Below, in pieces: positions 42,253 to 50,446 of a DNA stretch of 64,000 nt (within the stretch, counting starts at the first letter, position 1; the number at the start of each line of letters is the position of its first letter). The position numbers and the translations under genes are program-made. Below the pieces are notes generated by a model. It did not search any database. It worked only from the letters and a program-made list of their open reading frames with translations, and was not told the DNA's origin. The DNA comes from Arthrobacter yangruifuii (GTDB taxonomy: Bacteria; Actinomycetota; Actinomycetes; Actinomycetales; Micrococcaceae): contig NZ_VTFX01000001.1 of assembly GCF_009192775.1 (NCBI RefSeq), forward strand, positions 558,001 through 622,000, given 5' to 3'.

Positions 42253-42894
42253 GTGTGGGAATTCGTGGCGGACCGGTATCAGCAGATCCTGTTCGCCGGA
42301 TGGCAGCACTTCAGCCTAGTTGTTCAGTGCCTGATCCTGGCCACGGTCATTGCCGTGGTCATCGCAGCCCTGGTGTACCGCAGCAAAACCCTCAGCGGAC
42401 TGGCCAACGGCGTTTCCGCGGTGGGCCTGACGCTGCCGTCCTTCGCCCTGATCGGCCTGCTGATCGCGCCCTTCGGCTTCGGTGCAGTGCCGGCCGTCAT
42501 CGTTGTGGCGTTTTATGCCACCCTGCCCATCCTGCGTAACGCAGTAGTGGGCCTGTCCGGGATTTCCCCGACCGTGGTCGAGTCTGCCCGTGGCATCGGG
42601 ATGAGCCGGCTGCGCACGCTGCTGCGCATCGAACTGCCGCTGGCCTGGCCTGTCATCCTCGCCGGAGTCCGCGTGTCCGCGCAGATGGTGATGGGCATCG
42701 CCGCCATTGCGGCCTATGCCCTCGGCCCGGGACTGGGCGGCTTCATTTTCACCGGCCTGTCCCGCCTGGGCGGCGCCAACTCCCTCGAATCCGTAGTGGT
42801 CGGCGTCGTCGGCGTCATTCTGCTGGCTCTGCTCCTTGACCTTCTCCTGGTCGGCCTCGGCCGGCTCACAACCCCGCGAGGTATCCGTGTCTGA
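42253..42894 (+). CDS. Glycine betaine/choline-type ABC permease (OpuC family)
   Basis: The protein is 213 residues with five or six membrane helices and the BPD_transp_1 pattern of OpuCB/ProW-type permeases (FYATLPILRNAVVGLSGISPTVVESARGIGMSRLRTLLRIELPLAWPVILAGVR). The start is GTG 42253 behind GAAGAGG. It is the first gene of a four-gene importer operon (permease, ATPase, permease, binding lipoprotein). The system should import betaine, choline, carnitine or a similar osmoprotectant. Confidence 0.9.
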   Translation: MWEFVADRYQQILFAGWQHFSLVVQCLILATVIAVVIAALVYRSKTLSGLANGVSAVGLTLPSFALIGLLIAPFGFGAVPAVIVVAFYATLPILRNAVVGLSGISPTVVESARGIGMSRLRTLLRIELPLAWPVILAGVRVSAQMVMGIAAIAAYALGPGLGGFIFTGLSRLGGANSLESVVVGVVGVILLALLLDLLLVGLGRLTTPRGIRV

Positions 42895-44164
42895 GACTGA
42901 ATCCATAACCAACGGCGCCAAGACCACCACCGCCACCGGCATCATGCTCGACGACGTCACCAAGCGTTTCCCGGGACAGACGAGGCCCGCGGTCGGCGGA
43001 CTAACCATGGAAATCCCGCGGGGCAGCATCGTGATGCTGGTGGGCCCGTCGGGCTGCGGCAAAACCACCACGCTGAAGATGATCAACCGGCTCATCGAAC
43101 CCACCAGCGGGCGGATCATCCTTGACGGCGATGATGTCACCGGGATCGACGGCGACCAGCTGCGCCGCGGGATCGGCTACGTCATCCAGGCCGGCGGGCT
43201 GTTTCCGCACATGACCGTCGCGGCGAACATCGCCGTCGTGCCCAAGATGCTCAACTGGGACAAGGCCCGCATCCAGGCACGCGTGGACGAGCTGCTTGAA
43301 CTGGTTTCCCTCAACCCGGCCCTGTACCGGGACCGCTACCCGAAGGAGCTGTCCGGCGGTCAGCAGCAGCGCGTGGGGGTCGCCCGCGCCCTGGCTGCCG
43401 ATCCGCCGGTGCTGCTTATGGATGAACCGTTCGGCGCCGTGGATCCGATCACCCGCCAGCGGCTGCAGGACGAGCTGCTGCACATCCAGTCCGAACTGCA
43501 CAAGACCATCGTCTGCGTGACCCACGACTTTGACGAGGCAGTGAAGCTCGGAGACTGGATCGCCATCTTCGATGAAGGTGCCCAGCTGGTGCAGTATGAC
43601 TCGCCGGAACGGATCCTCGCCAACCCCGCCAACGAGTTCGTGGAGAACTTCATCGGCTCCGGCGCGGGCCTGAAACAGCTCACCCTGACCCGCGTCAACG
43701 AGGTGGACCTGGTGATGCCGGTTACCGCCAACGCCGGCGACCTTGCGAGCGACACCCTCTCCCGGCTGCAGGGCGAGGGCGGGCAGAACGCCGTGGTGCT
43801 GGACGAACGCGGCCGGCCCATCCAGTGGCTCTCCCGCCGCCAGCTGGCACGCCTGGACCGGCACACGGACGCCGTTGACCCGAAGCTGCCGGTGATCGGC
43901 AACCAGGCCACCCTGAATGACGCCCTGGACACCATGCTGGTCTCCAGCACCGGCGCGGCACTGGTCACCGGCCCCCGGGACCGGTTCCTCGGGATGGTCA
44001 CCGTCCAGACCGTGATGGAAGCGATCACGGCCGCGAACGACGCCGCGCAGCAGGGCTCCTCGAGTGCTCCCGTCGGCATCAACAGCGGCGTGATTGAACG
44101 CAGCGACGGAGCCTCCGCCCCGGTGGAGGGCGACGCCGCGCCCGCCGGACAGGGGACGCGATGA
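42887..44164 (+). CDS. Glycine betaine/choline-type ABC ATPase with CBS domains
   Basis: A protein of 425 residues from GTG 42887, overlapping the previous gene by 8 bp. Walker A is GPSGCGKTTTLKMINRLIEP, the signature is LSGGQQQRVGVARALA and Walker B is VLLMDEPFGAVDP. The C-terminal 140 residues form a pair of CBS domains (QNAVVLDERGRPIQWLSRRQ, then GAALVTGPRDRFLGMVTVQT). In OpuA/OpuC systems these sense ionic strength or cyclic nucleotides and gate transport. The stop overlaps the next ATG by 4 bp. Confidence 0.93.
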   Translation: MSETESITNGAKTTTATGIMLDDVTKRFPGQTRPAVGGLTMEIPRGSIVMLVGPSGCGKTTTLKMINRLIEPTSGRIILDGDDVTGIDGDQLRRGIGYVIQAGGLFPHMTVAANIAVVPKMLNWDKARIQARVDELLELVSLNPALYRDRYPKELSGGQQQRVGVARALAADPPVLLMDEPFGAVDPITRQRLQDELLHIQSELHKTIVCVTHDFDEAVKLGDWIAIFDEGAQLVQYDSPERILANPANEFVENFIGSGAGLKQLTLTRVNEVDLVMPVTANAGDLASDTLSRLQGEGGQNAVVLDERGRPIQWLSRRQLARLDRHTDAVDPKLPVIGNQATLNDALDTMLVSSTGAALVTGPRDRFLGMVTVQTVMEAITAANDAAQQGSSSAPVGINSGVIERSDGASAPVEGDAAPAGQGTR

Positions 44165-44940
44165 GCACGGTCCAGTCCGCCGCGCAGGCGAGGGTCGAAG
44201 CCGAGAGCGGCGCCGGTCCGACGTCATGGCGGCCGCTGCTGCTGCAGCTGGCAGGCATCGCGGTGGCCTTCGGGCTCCTGGTGCTCTGGCTGAACACCGC
44301 CGAGCTCAGCGCCACCGAACGCACCACCCTCGCCCCCGCCGCGCTCTGGGACTACACAGTGCAGCACCTGCTGCTCACCGGTGTGGCCGCGGTGATAGTG
44401 CTGGTGATCGCCATTCCGCTCGGCGTGCTGCTGACCCGCGGACCGATGCGCCGGTACACGGGCACGATCATGGCAGTGGCCAACATCGGCCAGGCCGCGC
44501 CGGCCATCGGCCTGCTGGTGCTGCTGGCCTTCTGGCTCGGCTTCGGCTTCCGGGCAGCCATCACCGCCCTGGTGGTCTACGCCCTGCTGCCGGTCATGCG
44601 GAACACGATGGTGGGGCTGCAGCAGGTGGACCCGCGCATTGTCGAGGCCGGCCGCGGCGTCGGCATGAGTTCCACCGGCGTGCTGTTCCGGCTGGAACTG
44701 CCCCTCGCGGTGCCCGTGATGCTCTCCGGTGTGCGGACCGCCCTGGTGCTCCTGGTGGGCACCGCCACACTGGCCACGTTCGTCAACGGCGGCGGCCTCG
44801 GCATCCTCATCACCACCGGCGTGAACCTGAACCTGACCACCGTGCTGGTTGCCGGCGCCCTGCTGGTGGCGTTGCTGGCCCTGGTGGTCGACTGGATCGG
44901 CCGTGTCGTCGAGCACGTTGCCCGGCCGAAGGGACTCTGA
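44161..44940 (+). CDS. Glycine betaine/choline-type ABC permease (OpuC family)
   Basis: The protein is 259 residues, the second permease of the operon. It has the same coupling region as the first (MRNTMVGLQQVDPRIVEAGRGVGMSSTGVLFRLELPLAVPVMLSGVR), with a longer N-terminus before the first helix. The two permeases should form a heterodimer. Its stop and the next ATG share one base (TGATG). Confidence 0.92.
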   Translation: MSTVQSAAQARVEAESGAGPTSWRPLLLQLAGIAVAFGLLVLWLNTAELSATERTTLAPAALWDYTVQHLLLTGVAAVIVLVIAIPLGVLLTRGPMRRYTGTIMAVANIGQAAPAIGLLVLLAFWLGFGFRAAITALVVYALLPVMRNTMVGLQQVDPRIVEAGRGVGMSSTGVLFRLELPLAVPVMLSGVRTALVLLVGTATLATFVNGGGLGILITTGVNLNLTTVLVAGALLVALLALVVDWIGRVVEHVARPKGL

Positions 44941-45941
44941 TGAACAAGCCGGCAAATGCACGGGTCCGTCTGGCTGCCGCAGCCGCCGCCGCCGGCGCCC
45001 TGCTGTTTTCGGGCTGCGGGCTCCAGCCTGCCGATTCCTATGTGCCCGAGGCCGAGCCCGGCCTGATCCGGCCGGTTGAGGACCTGCCGGAGGACGCCAA
45101 ACTCACCGTGACGAGCAAGAACTTCACCGAGCAGCTCGTCCTGGGCAAGATCGCGGTGCTGACCACGAAGGTCGCCGGCTTCGACGTCACCGACCTGACC
45201 AACGTTCCCGGCAGCCAGCCGGCCCGTGAGCTGCTCCTCTCCGGACAGGCCGGAATGACGTGGGAGTACACCGGCACCGGATGGATTGCCTATCTGGGCC
45301 AGAGCGAAGGCATCCCCGACAAGCAGGAACAATGGCAGGCCGTGCATGATGCGGATCTGGCCAACGGGGTGACGTGGGGCGACCCGGCACCGCTGAACAA
45401 CACCTACGCGATGGCAATCCGGAGCGAAGCGGCGGAGGAACTGGGCGTGAAGAGCATTTCCGACATTGCCCGCCTGCCGGTGGAGGAACGGACCTTCTGC
45501 CTGGAAGCCGAATTCAATTCCCGGCCGGATGGCATGAATCCCATGCTGGAGAAGTACGGCATGCCGCGCGGCACCCCTGACGGGGTGCCGGACGCCAACA
45601 TCGGGATCTACGACACCGGTGCCGTGTATTCGGCCACGGACGCCGGAGAGTGCAACTTCGGTGAGGTCTTCGCCACCGACGGACGGATTGATTCGCTCGG
45701 GTTGACCGTGCTGGAGGATGACCGGTCCTACTTCCCGGCGTACAACGCCGCACCGGTCTTCAACACGGAGGTGCTGTTGGAGTATCCGGTGCTGGCGGAC
45801 ATCTTCGCGCAGGTGTCCCCGTTGCTTACGGATGAGGAACTGCGGAAGATGAACCTTGCCGTGGATGTCAACGGCCAGGAGCCTGCCGACGTGGCCTTCG
45901 ACTGGATGGTCGGGAAGGGCCTGATTACCGTACCCGAGTGA
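44940..45941 (+). CDS. Glycine betaine/choline-type binding lipoprotein (OpuAC domain)
   Basis: The protein is 333 residues. The signal peptide ends in LFSGC (lipidated Cys26). The mature OpuAC-type fold shows LTVTSKNFTEQLVLGKIAV, MTWEYTGTGWIAYLG and a C-terminal half with FPAYNAAPVFNTEVLLEYP. The Trp and Tyr residues of EYTGTGW are of the kind that form the aromatic box for quaternary ammonium ligands. It starts inside the stop of the permease gene. Confidence 0.92.
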   Translation: MNKPANARVRLAAAAAAAGALLFSGCGLQPADSYVPEAEPGLIRPVEDLPEDAKLTVTSKNFTEQLVLGKIAVLTTKVAGFDVTDLTNVPGSQPARELLLSGQAGMTWEYTGTGWIAYLGQSEGIPDKQEQWQAVHDADLANGVTWGDPAPLNNTYAMAIRSEAAEELGVKSISDIARLPVEERTFCLEAEFNSRPDGMNPMLEKYGMPRGTPDGVPDANIGIYDTGAVYSATDAGECNFGEVFATDGRIDSLGLTVLEDDRSYFPAYNAAPVFNTEVLLEYPVLADIFAQVSPLLTDEELRKMNLAVDVNGQEPADVAFDWMVGKGLITVPE

Positions 45942-45951
45942 GGTGGAACCC

Positions 45952-46629
45952 GTGGACCTGCCAGCCATCCTTGACCCTGGGCGCGAACAGCAGGCCGCCG
46001 GGCTCCTGCGGAGCTACTACACGCGGAAACTGACCTCGGGGCGCGTCCGCACCGGAGCGTACTTCGACACCTGGGCCGGCGGAGGAGCTACCCCCGACGC
46101 CGTGAACCGGCTGACCGCCGACGACCTGGTGGCGATCACGCTCCTCGGTGAGGACCTCAAGGGCCCGGCGGCCCTCGGGCTGCTGGGCACCCATGCTGCC
46201 GCCATCGCCGCTCTGCTTGAATCCATCCCCGCGGATCTGGACATGGCGGACGTGACTCCCCGGGACTTCGCGCAGCTGTACGGCAAGGACAGTGCTGCCT
46301 GGCAGCTGTGGGACGTGGTCCGCGGATATGCGGGCGGGCAGTGGAGAATGGGGGCCGCAAAAACCAGCAAGCTGCTGGCCCGCAAACGTCCCCGGCTGAT
46401 TCCCATCTGGGACCCCGCGCTGACCCGGGCAGCGGACCTGACCAGCTCGCTGACCTACTGGGCGGAATGGCACCGGCTCCTCACTGCCGACGGCGGCGCC
46501 CTGGCGCGCCGCCTGGATGCCGTTCAGGCGGCTGCGGGCCTGCCGTCCCCGGTCTCCGCCCTGCGGGCCATGGATGTTGTCCTGTGGATGGACGCTAAGC
46601 AGCGCAGCTACCGGAGCGGCGGGGAGTGA
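45952..46629 (+). CDS. DUF6308-family protein
   Basis: A protein of 225 residues from GTG 45952. GAGG stands 8 bp before it, while GTG 45943 would touch the ribosome-binding site. The sequence ARKRPRLIPIWDPALT, and the overall helical pattern, match the DUF6308 family of actinobacteria, which has no known function. It follows the opuC operon after 10 bp and may be co-transcribed, but nothing else links it to transport. Confidence 0.75.
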   Translation: MDLPAILDPGREQQAAGLLRSYYTRKLTSGRVRTGAYFDTWAGGGATPDAVNRLTADDLVAITLLGEDLKGPAALGLLGTHAAAIAALLESIPADLDMADVTPRDFAQLYGKDSAAWQLWDVVRGYAGGQWRMGAAKTSKLLARKRPRLIPIWDPALTRAADLTSSLTYWAEWHRLLTADGGALARRLDAVQAAAGLPSPVSALRAMDVVLWMDAKQRSYRSGGE

Positions 46630-46668
46630 GCCGGAGCTGCGGGGAGTAACCCGGAGCTGCGGCGCCGG

Positions 46669-46965
46669 TTAGCGCCGGTAGGTGAACACCGTCACCCCGC
46701 CGGAGGCAAAGTGGGGGATGTCCGCGTTGGCCAGCTGGCCCTCGGCGGTGGTCATGGCCTCCCGCATAGCCCGTTCGTCGTCGAAATCCGCCTCAAACAG
46801 TGCGAAGTACGGCGCCGTGCCTTCGGTTCCGGTGAGCTGGTGGGAATGCCGATAATTGCGTATGCCGGGAATGTTGCGTGCCAGCGGCAAATGGACGGTA
46901 GTGAAATGATGCCGAAATGCGTCATGGTCCAGCGGGTGTCCGTAAAGGACAACAAGGGTCTGCAT
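46669..46965 (-). CDS. EthD-family small protein
   Basis: A protein of 98 residues beginning MQTLVVLYGHPLDHDAFRHH, with VHLPLARNIPGIRNYR and a C-terminal GVTVFTYRR. This is the dimeric alpha-beta barrel pattern of EthD-like proteins, small proteins named after one needed for ether degradation; most members are uncharacterised. The start ATG 46965 lies 7 bp after a TACCCT -10 box without a ribosome-binding site. It is divergent from the alcohol dehydrogenase gene at 47053. Confidence 0.8.
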   Translation of the reverse strand: MQTLVVLYGHPLDHDAFRHHFTTVHLPLARNIPGIRNYRHSHQLTGTEGTAPYFALFEADFDDERAMREAMTTAEGQLANADIPHFASGGVTVFTYRR

Positions 46966-46972
46966 GCGGGGC

Positions 46973-46978
46973 AGGGTA
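46973..46978 (-). promoter_or_regulatory. -10 box TACCCT of a leaderless promoter for the EthD-like gene
   Basis: On the reverse strand TACCCT ends 7 bp before ATG 46965. Confidence 0.4.
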
Positions 46979-47040
46979 GCGCGGCCAACGACGCCGGGAC
47001 AGGGTGGCGCGCGGAGGGAGACAGTCCGGGCGTGCCGGGC

Positions 47041-47046
47041 TAGGGT
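47041..47046 (+). promoter_or_regulatory. -10 box TAGGGT of a leaderless promoter for 47053
   Basis: TAGGGT ends 6 bp before ATG 47053 and no Shine-Dalgarno sequence is present. It supports this ATG over the later in-frame ATG at 47107. Confidence 0.45.
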
Positions 47047-47052
47047 CCTGTT

Positions 47053-48150
47053 ATGGTCCTTTCCAGCTCTGCAGCCCCGGCGTCCGCCCCGGCCCTGCCC
47101 CCTGTCATGCGCGTGTCCGTCCTCCGTGTTCCCGAATCCGGGGCCGCACCCGGAGAAGCAGGGCACGGGGCTCCCAACGGGCTTTCCGTCGAGGAACGTC
47201 CGCTCCCGCTGCCGGGGCCGCACGAGGTGCTGGTGCGGGTGGCCGCCGTCGGTGTGTGCGGCAGCGACGTGCACTATTACCGGCACGGCCGGATCGGAGC
47301 GTTCGTGGTGGAGCAGCCGCTGGTGCTCGGCCACGAAGCGTCCGGGACCATTGCCGCCGTCGGAGCCGCCGTGGATCCGGCACGGATAGGCCAGCGTGTC
47401 TCGATTGAGCCGCAGAAGCCCTGCCGCCGCTGCGACCAGTGCAGGCAGGGCCGCTACAATCTCTGCCCCGACATGGCCTTCTACGCCACGCCTCCGGTCG
47501 ACGGAGCGTTCGCTGAATATGTCACCATCGAGGCCGATTTCGCCCACCCCGTACCGGACACCGTTTCGGACGAGGCCGCGGCCCTGTTGGAACCGCTGTC
47601 GGTGGGCATCTGGGCCTGCCGGAAGGCCGGCGTCGGTCCCGGGCAGCGGGTGCTGGTGGCCGGCGCCGGACCGATCGGGGTGATTGTTGCCCAGGTGGCC
47701 CGCGCCTTTGGAGCCAGCGCCGTTTACATAAGCGACATTGCACAGGACCGGCTGGACTTCGCCGCCCTGCACGGGGCCACGCACACCCTGCATGCCTCCC
47801 AGCCGGTGGACGGACTGGAAGTGGACGCATTCATTGACGCTTCCGGTGCGCCCAGTGCCGTCCGCGCCGGCATCCGGGCCGTGGCCCCGGGCGGACGGGC
47901 CGTGCTGGTGGGCATGGGCGCCGAGGACGTGGAGCTGCCGGTCGGCGTGATCCAGAACCGCGAAATCTGGCTCACCGGCGTTTTCCGCTATGCCAACACC
48001 TGGCCGACGGCCATCTCGCTCGTGGCCGAGGGCAAAGTGGACCTGGATGTGCTGGTCACCCACGAATTCGGGCTCGGCGAGGTGCGGGAAGCGCTCGACG
48101 CCGGGCGCGAACCGGGTGCACTGAAGGCCATGGTCCAGCCGTGGCGCTGA
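47053..48150 (+). CDS. Zinc-dependent polyol dehydrogenase (sorbitol/L-iditol type)
   Basis: The protein is 365 residues. The N-terminal catalytic domain has GVCGSDVHYYRHGRIGAFVV and LGHEASG (catalytic zinc Cys, His, Glu) and a structural zinc loop, CRRCDQCRQGRYNLC, with four Cys. The NAD-binding motif is VLVAGAGPIGVIVAQ. This is the sorbitol/xylitol dehydrogenase branch of the medium-chain family, oxidising a polyol to a ketose. The first ~20 residues (Ser/Ala/Pro-rich) extend beyond the family's usual start. Confidence 0.9.
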   Translation: MVLSSSAAPASAPALPPVMRVSVLRVPESGAAPGEAGHGAPNGLSVEERPLPLPGPHEVLVRVAAVGVCGSDVHYYRHGRIGAFVVEQPLVLGHEASGTIAAVGAAVDPARIGQRVSIEPQKPCRRCDQCRQGRYNLCPDMAFYATPPVDGAFAEYVTIEADFAHPVPDTVSDEAAALLEPLSVGIWACRKAGVGPGQRVLVAGAGPIGVIVAQVARAFGASAVYISDIAQDRLDFAALHGATHTLHASQPVDGLEVDAFIDASGAPSAVRAGIRAVAPGGRAVLVGMGAEDVELPVGVIQNREIWLTGVFRYANTWPTAISLVAEGKVDLDVLVTHEFGLGEVREALDAGREPGALKAMVQPWR

Positions 48151-48197
48151 CGGCCCGCGGTCCGGCCGTGTCGCCTCGACACCAAGTTACTGAGCGG

Positions 48198-48203
48198 TAA
48201 TAT
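48198..48203 (+). promoter_or_regulatory. -10 box TAATAT of a leaderless promoter for 48211
   Basis: TAATAT ends 7 bp before ATG 48211. TCGACA at 48176-48181 could be its -35 box (16-bp spacer). Confidence 0.45.
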
Positions 48204-48210
48204 AGCGGCC

Positions 48211-48759
48211 ATGCACCTGATACTGCGCACCATCCTCATCCTGTTCCGTGCCCGCCGCCGCGCCAAGCTCGGTTTCTTCGACACCTCCTCGGTGCCCATG
48301 ACGGTGCTGGTGACCGACATCGACTTTGCGAAGCACCTGAACAACGGGATGTACCTCTCGCTGATGGACCTGGGCCGTTTCGACCTGCTGGTCCGCAGCG
48401 GCATGTGGGACCTGATGAAAAAGCGCGGCTGGGGACCGGTGGTCAACAACGAGACGATCAGCTTCCGCAAGTCCCTGCAGCTGCACCAGAAGTACAGTAT
48501 CGAAACCAAAATCATCGGCTTTGACGACAAAGCCGTGTACCTGGAGCAGCGGATGGTGGCCGACGGCGAGATCTATGCGAGCGCCGTCATCGGCACCCGC
48601 TTCGTTTCCAAGCAGGGGCCGGTCAGCAACGCGGAGATTTTCGAAGCCGTGAACGCCGTCCCCCCGGCAGACATGGAACTGCCGGAATGGATCACGGAGT
48701 GGCGAGCTGCCGTGGCGCTGCCGAGCACCCGCCGTCCCGCCCCGCACACCTGGGCCTAG
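48211..48759 (+). CDS. Thioesterase-like hotdog protein (4HBT_2/THEM6 type)
   Basis: The protein is 182 residues. A hydrophobic N-terminus (MHLILRTILILFRAR) is followed by one hotdog fold: VTDIDFAKHLNNGMYLSLMDLGRFDLLVRSG, VVNNETISFRKSLQLHQKYSIET, and YLEQRMVADGEIYASAVIGTRFV. The DIDFAKHLNNGMY stretch holds the Asp and Asn of the 4HBT active site. Members hydrolyse acyl-CoA or act on unknown thioesters. It stands alone. Confidence 0.85.
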   Translation: MHLILRTILILFRARRRAKLGFFDTSSVPMTVLVTDIDFAKHLNNGMYLSLMDLGRFDLLVRSGMWDLMKKRGWGPVVNNETISFRKSLQLHQKYSIETKIIGFDDKAVYLEQRMVADGEIYASAVIGTRFVSKQGPVSNAEIFEAVNAVPPADMELPEWITEWRAAVALPSTRRPAPHTWA

Positions 48760-48866
48760 GCAGCGTCACCGCACTGCGCCGTCACACCGCCCGGGGGCTC
48801 GGAACCGTTGACACCCCCGGGCGCCGGGCCGAACCTTGAATGAGCAAGGGTGGCCTAGGGACAGGG

Positions 48867-49502
48867 ATGCTCGTGAAGCTGACGGTCAATACTTTCCTGA
48901 CCCTGAACGGCGTGATGCAGGCGCCGGGCAGCGTGGAGGAGGACCCCTCCGGCGGTTTCACCGGGGGCGGCTGGCTGACCCCGCATGCCGATCCGGACCT
49001 GGAGCAGATTGTGTCGGAATGGTACGGCATGGCGGATGCCCTGCTGCTGGGACGGCATACGTACGACATGATGCAGCCGTATTGGGAGGAAGCCAACGAC
49101 CCCGGGGACTTCATTGCCCGGGCCCTCAACGGACTGCCGAAGTACCTGGTCTCCACGACGATGCCCCCCGTGCCCTGGCACAATACCCATTTGCTCCACG
49201 GGGAGCTGGTGTCCAGCGTGGAACGGGTGAAGTCGCTGCCCGGCGGCGAAGTGCAGGTGCACGGCAGTTACCAGCTGGTTCAGGCGCTGGCTGCGGCGGG
49301 GCTTGTGGATGCGTACCGGCTGCTGATTTTTCCGGTGGTGGTGGGCCGGGGCAAGCGCCTCTTCGAAGACATCCGGGAGGCTGCCTCGTACAGCATCTCC
49401 CGGCCGCAGACCACCCGGGCCGGAGCTATCTCGGTGACGCTGCATCCGAAGGTGCTGCCGGCCGGGCCGGTTTCCGACGCCGGATCTGAATTCTCTCTCT
49501 GA
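48867..49502 (+). CDS. Dihydrofolate reductase / RibD C-terminal family protein
   Basis: A protein of 211 residues from ATG 48867 (AGGGA 5 bp before it); ATG 48840 would add nine unlikely residues. The RibD_C pattern is clear: KLTVNTFLTLNGVMQAPGS at the start, ALLLGRHTYDMMQPYW, the NADPH-loop VHGSYQLVQALAAAGLVD and LLIFPVVVGRGKRLFED. The family contains many uncharacterised NADPH-dependent reductases. It is not a normal DHFR (too short a folate site) nor part of a riboflavin operon here. Confidence 0.88.
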   Translation: MLVKLTVNTFLTLNGVMQAPGSVEEDPSGGFTGGGWLTPHADPDLEQIVSEWYGMADALLLGRHTYDMMQPYWEEANDPGDFIARALNGLPKYLVSTTMPPVPWHNTHLLHGELVSSVERVKSLPGGEVQVHGSYQLVQALAAAGLVDAYRLLIFPVVVGRGKRLFEDIREAASYSISRPQTTRAGAISVTLHPKVLPAGPVSDAGSEFSL

Positions 49503-49582
49503 AGGCGTCTCAGCCACCTCCGCCGGGAAAAAAGTTTCCGCCCTGCGATAAAGTGTGGGCAAAGCGTCGGGGAGGGGCAAGG

Positions 49583-50338
49583 ATGGCTGAGCGGGCCGCG
49601 GGATCCGGCGTGCAGTCGGTGGAACGGGTTTTTGAACTGCTGGAACGGATTGCCGACGCAGGCGGTGCGGTCACGCTAAGTGAACTGGCTGCCTCAGCCG
49701 AGCTTCCCCTGCCGACCATCCACCGGCTGCTCCGCACGCTGGTTGGCCTGGGATATGCGCGGCAGCTGCCCAACCGGCGCTATGCCCTTGGCCCGAAGCT
49801 CATCCGCCTCGGAGAAGGCGCCAATCAGCAGTTGGGTGCGTTGGCGATGCCCCAGCTCAAAAGCCTCGCGGACGAGCTGGGCGAGACCTCCAACATGGCG
49901 GTGCTCGACGCCGACATGGTGGTTTACATAGCCCAGGTACCGTCCCGGCACTCCATGCGGATGTTTACCGAAGTGGGGCGCCGGGTGCATACCCATGACA
50001 CCGGCGTCGGCAAGGCCATCCTGGCGCAGCTGCCGGATGAGCAGGTCCGCGGCATTGTGGGCCGGGCCGGGATGCCCACCCCCACCGGGCGGAGCCTGGG
50101 CAGCACCGAGGCCCTCCTGGCGGATCTGGGCGGGATCCGGGAACGCGGGTACTCCGTGGACGAGCAGGAACAGGAACTCGGGGTGCGCTGCTTCGCCATG
50201 GCCGTCCCGAACGCACCCACGCCTGCCGCCGTCTCCGTCTCCGGACCTATCTCACGCGTGGATGAGGCGTTTGCGGAGCGTGCGGTGCCTCTGCTGCGTG
50301 CGGCCGTGGAGGAGATCTCCGCCGAGTTGAACCGCTAG
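49583..50338 (+). CDS. IclR-family transcriptional regulator
   Basis: A protein of 251 residues from ATG 49583 behind GGGAGGGG. The N-terminal winged helix covers 8-70 (VQSVERVFELLERIADAGGAVTLSELAASAELPLPTIHRLLRTL). The C-terminal GAF-like effector domain has ETSNMAVLDADMVVYIAQV, GVGKAILAQLP and ERGYSVDEQEQELGVRCFAM. IclR proteins usually control a neighbouring catabolic operon, but no obvious target is adjacent. Confidence 0.92.
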   Translation: MAERAAGSGVQSVERVFELLERIADAGGAVTLSELAASAELPLPTIHRLLRTLVGLGYARQLPNRRYALGPKLIRLGEGANQQLGALAMPQLKSLADELGETSNMAVLDADMVVYIAQVPSRHSMRMFTEVGRRVHTHDTGVGKAILAQLPDEQVRGIVGRAGMPTPTGRSLGSTEALLADLGGIRERGYSVDEQEQELGVRCFAMAVPNAPTPAAVSVSGPISRVDEAFAERAVPLLRAAVEEISAELNR

Positions 50339-50371
50339 GGCCGTCCTGCGGGGTTGGTTCCCGGGCACGGA

Positions 50372-50407
50372 AAAGGGCAGGTACCGCGGCTGCGGTACCT
50401 GCCCTTT
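50372..50407. terminator. Bidirectional Rho-independent terminator
   Basis: A perfect 16-bp stem AAAGGGCAGGTACCGC with its complement at 50392-50407 and loop GGCT, between the convergent IclR and heptad-repeat genes. Confidence 0.85.
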
Positions 50408-50446
50408 CAGCAGTGATGCGATGTGATGTAGTAGTGCGGTGGTGCC

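Noticed and set aside
48188-48206. CTGAGCGGTAATATAGCGG resembling a half-site of the REP-like element
   Set aside because: It matches only CTGAGC and GGTAA, has no second arm, and coincides with a good promoter for the gene at 48211.
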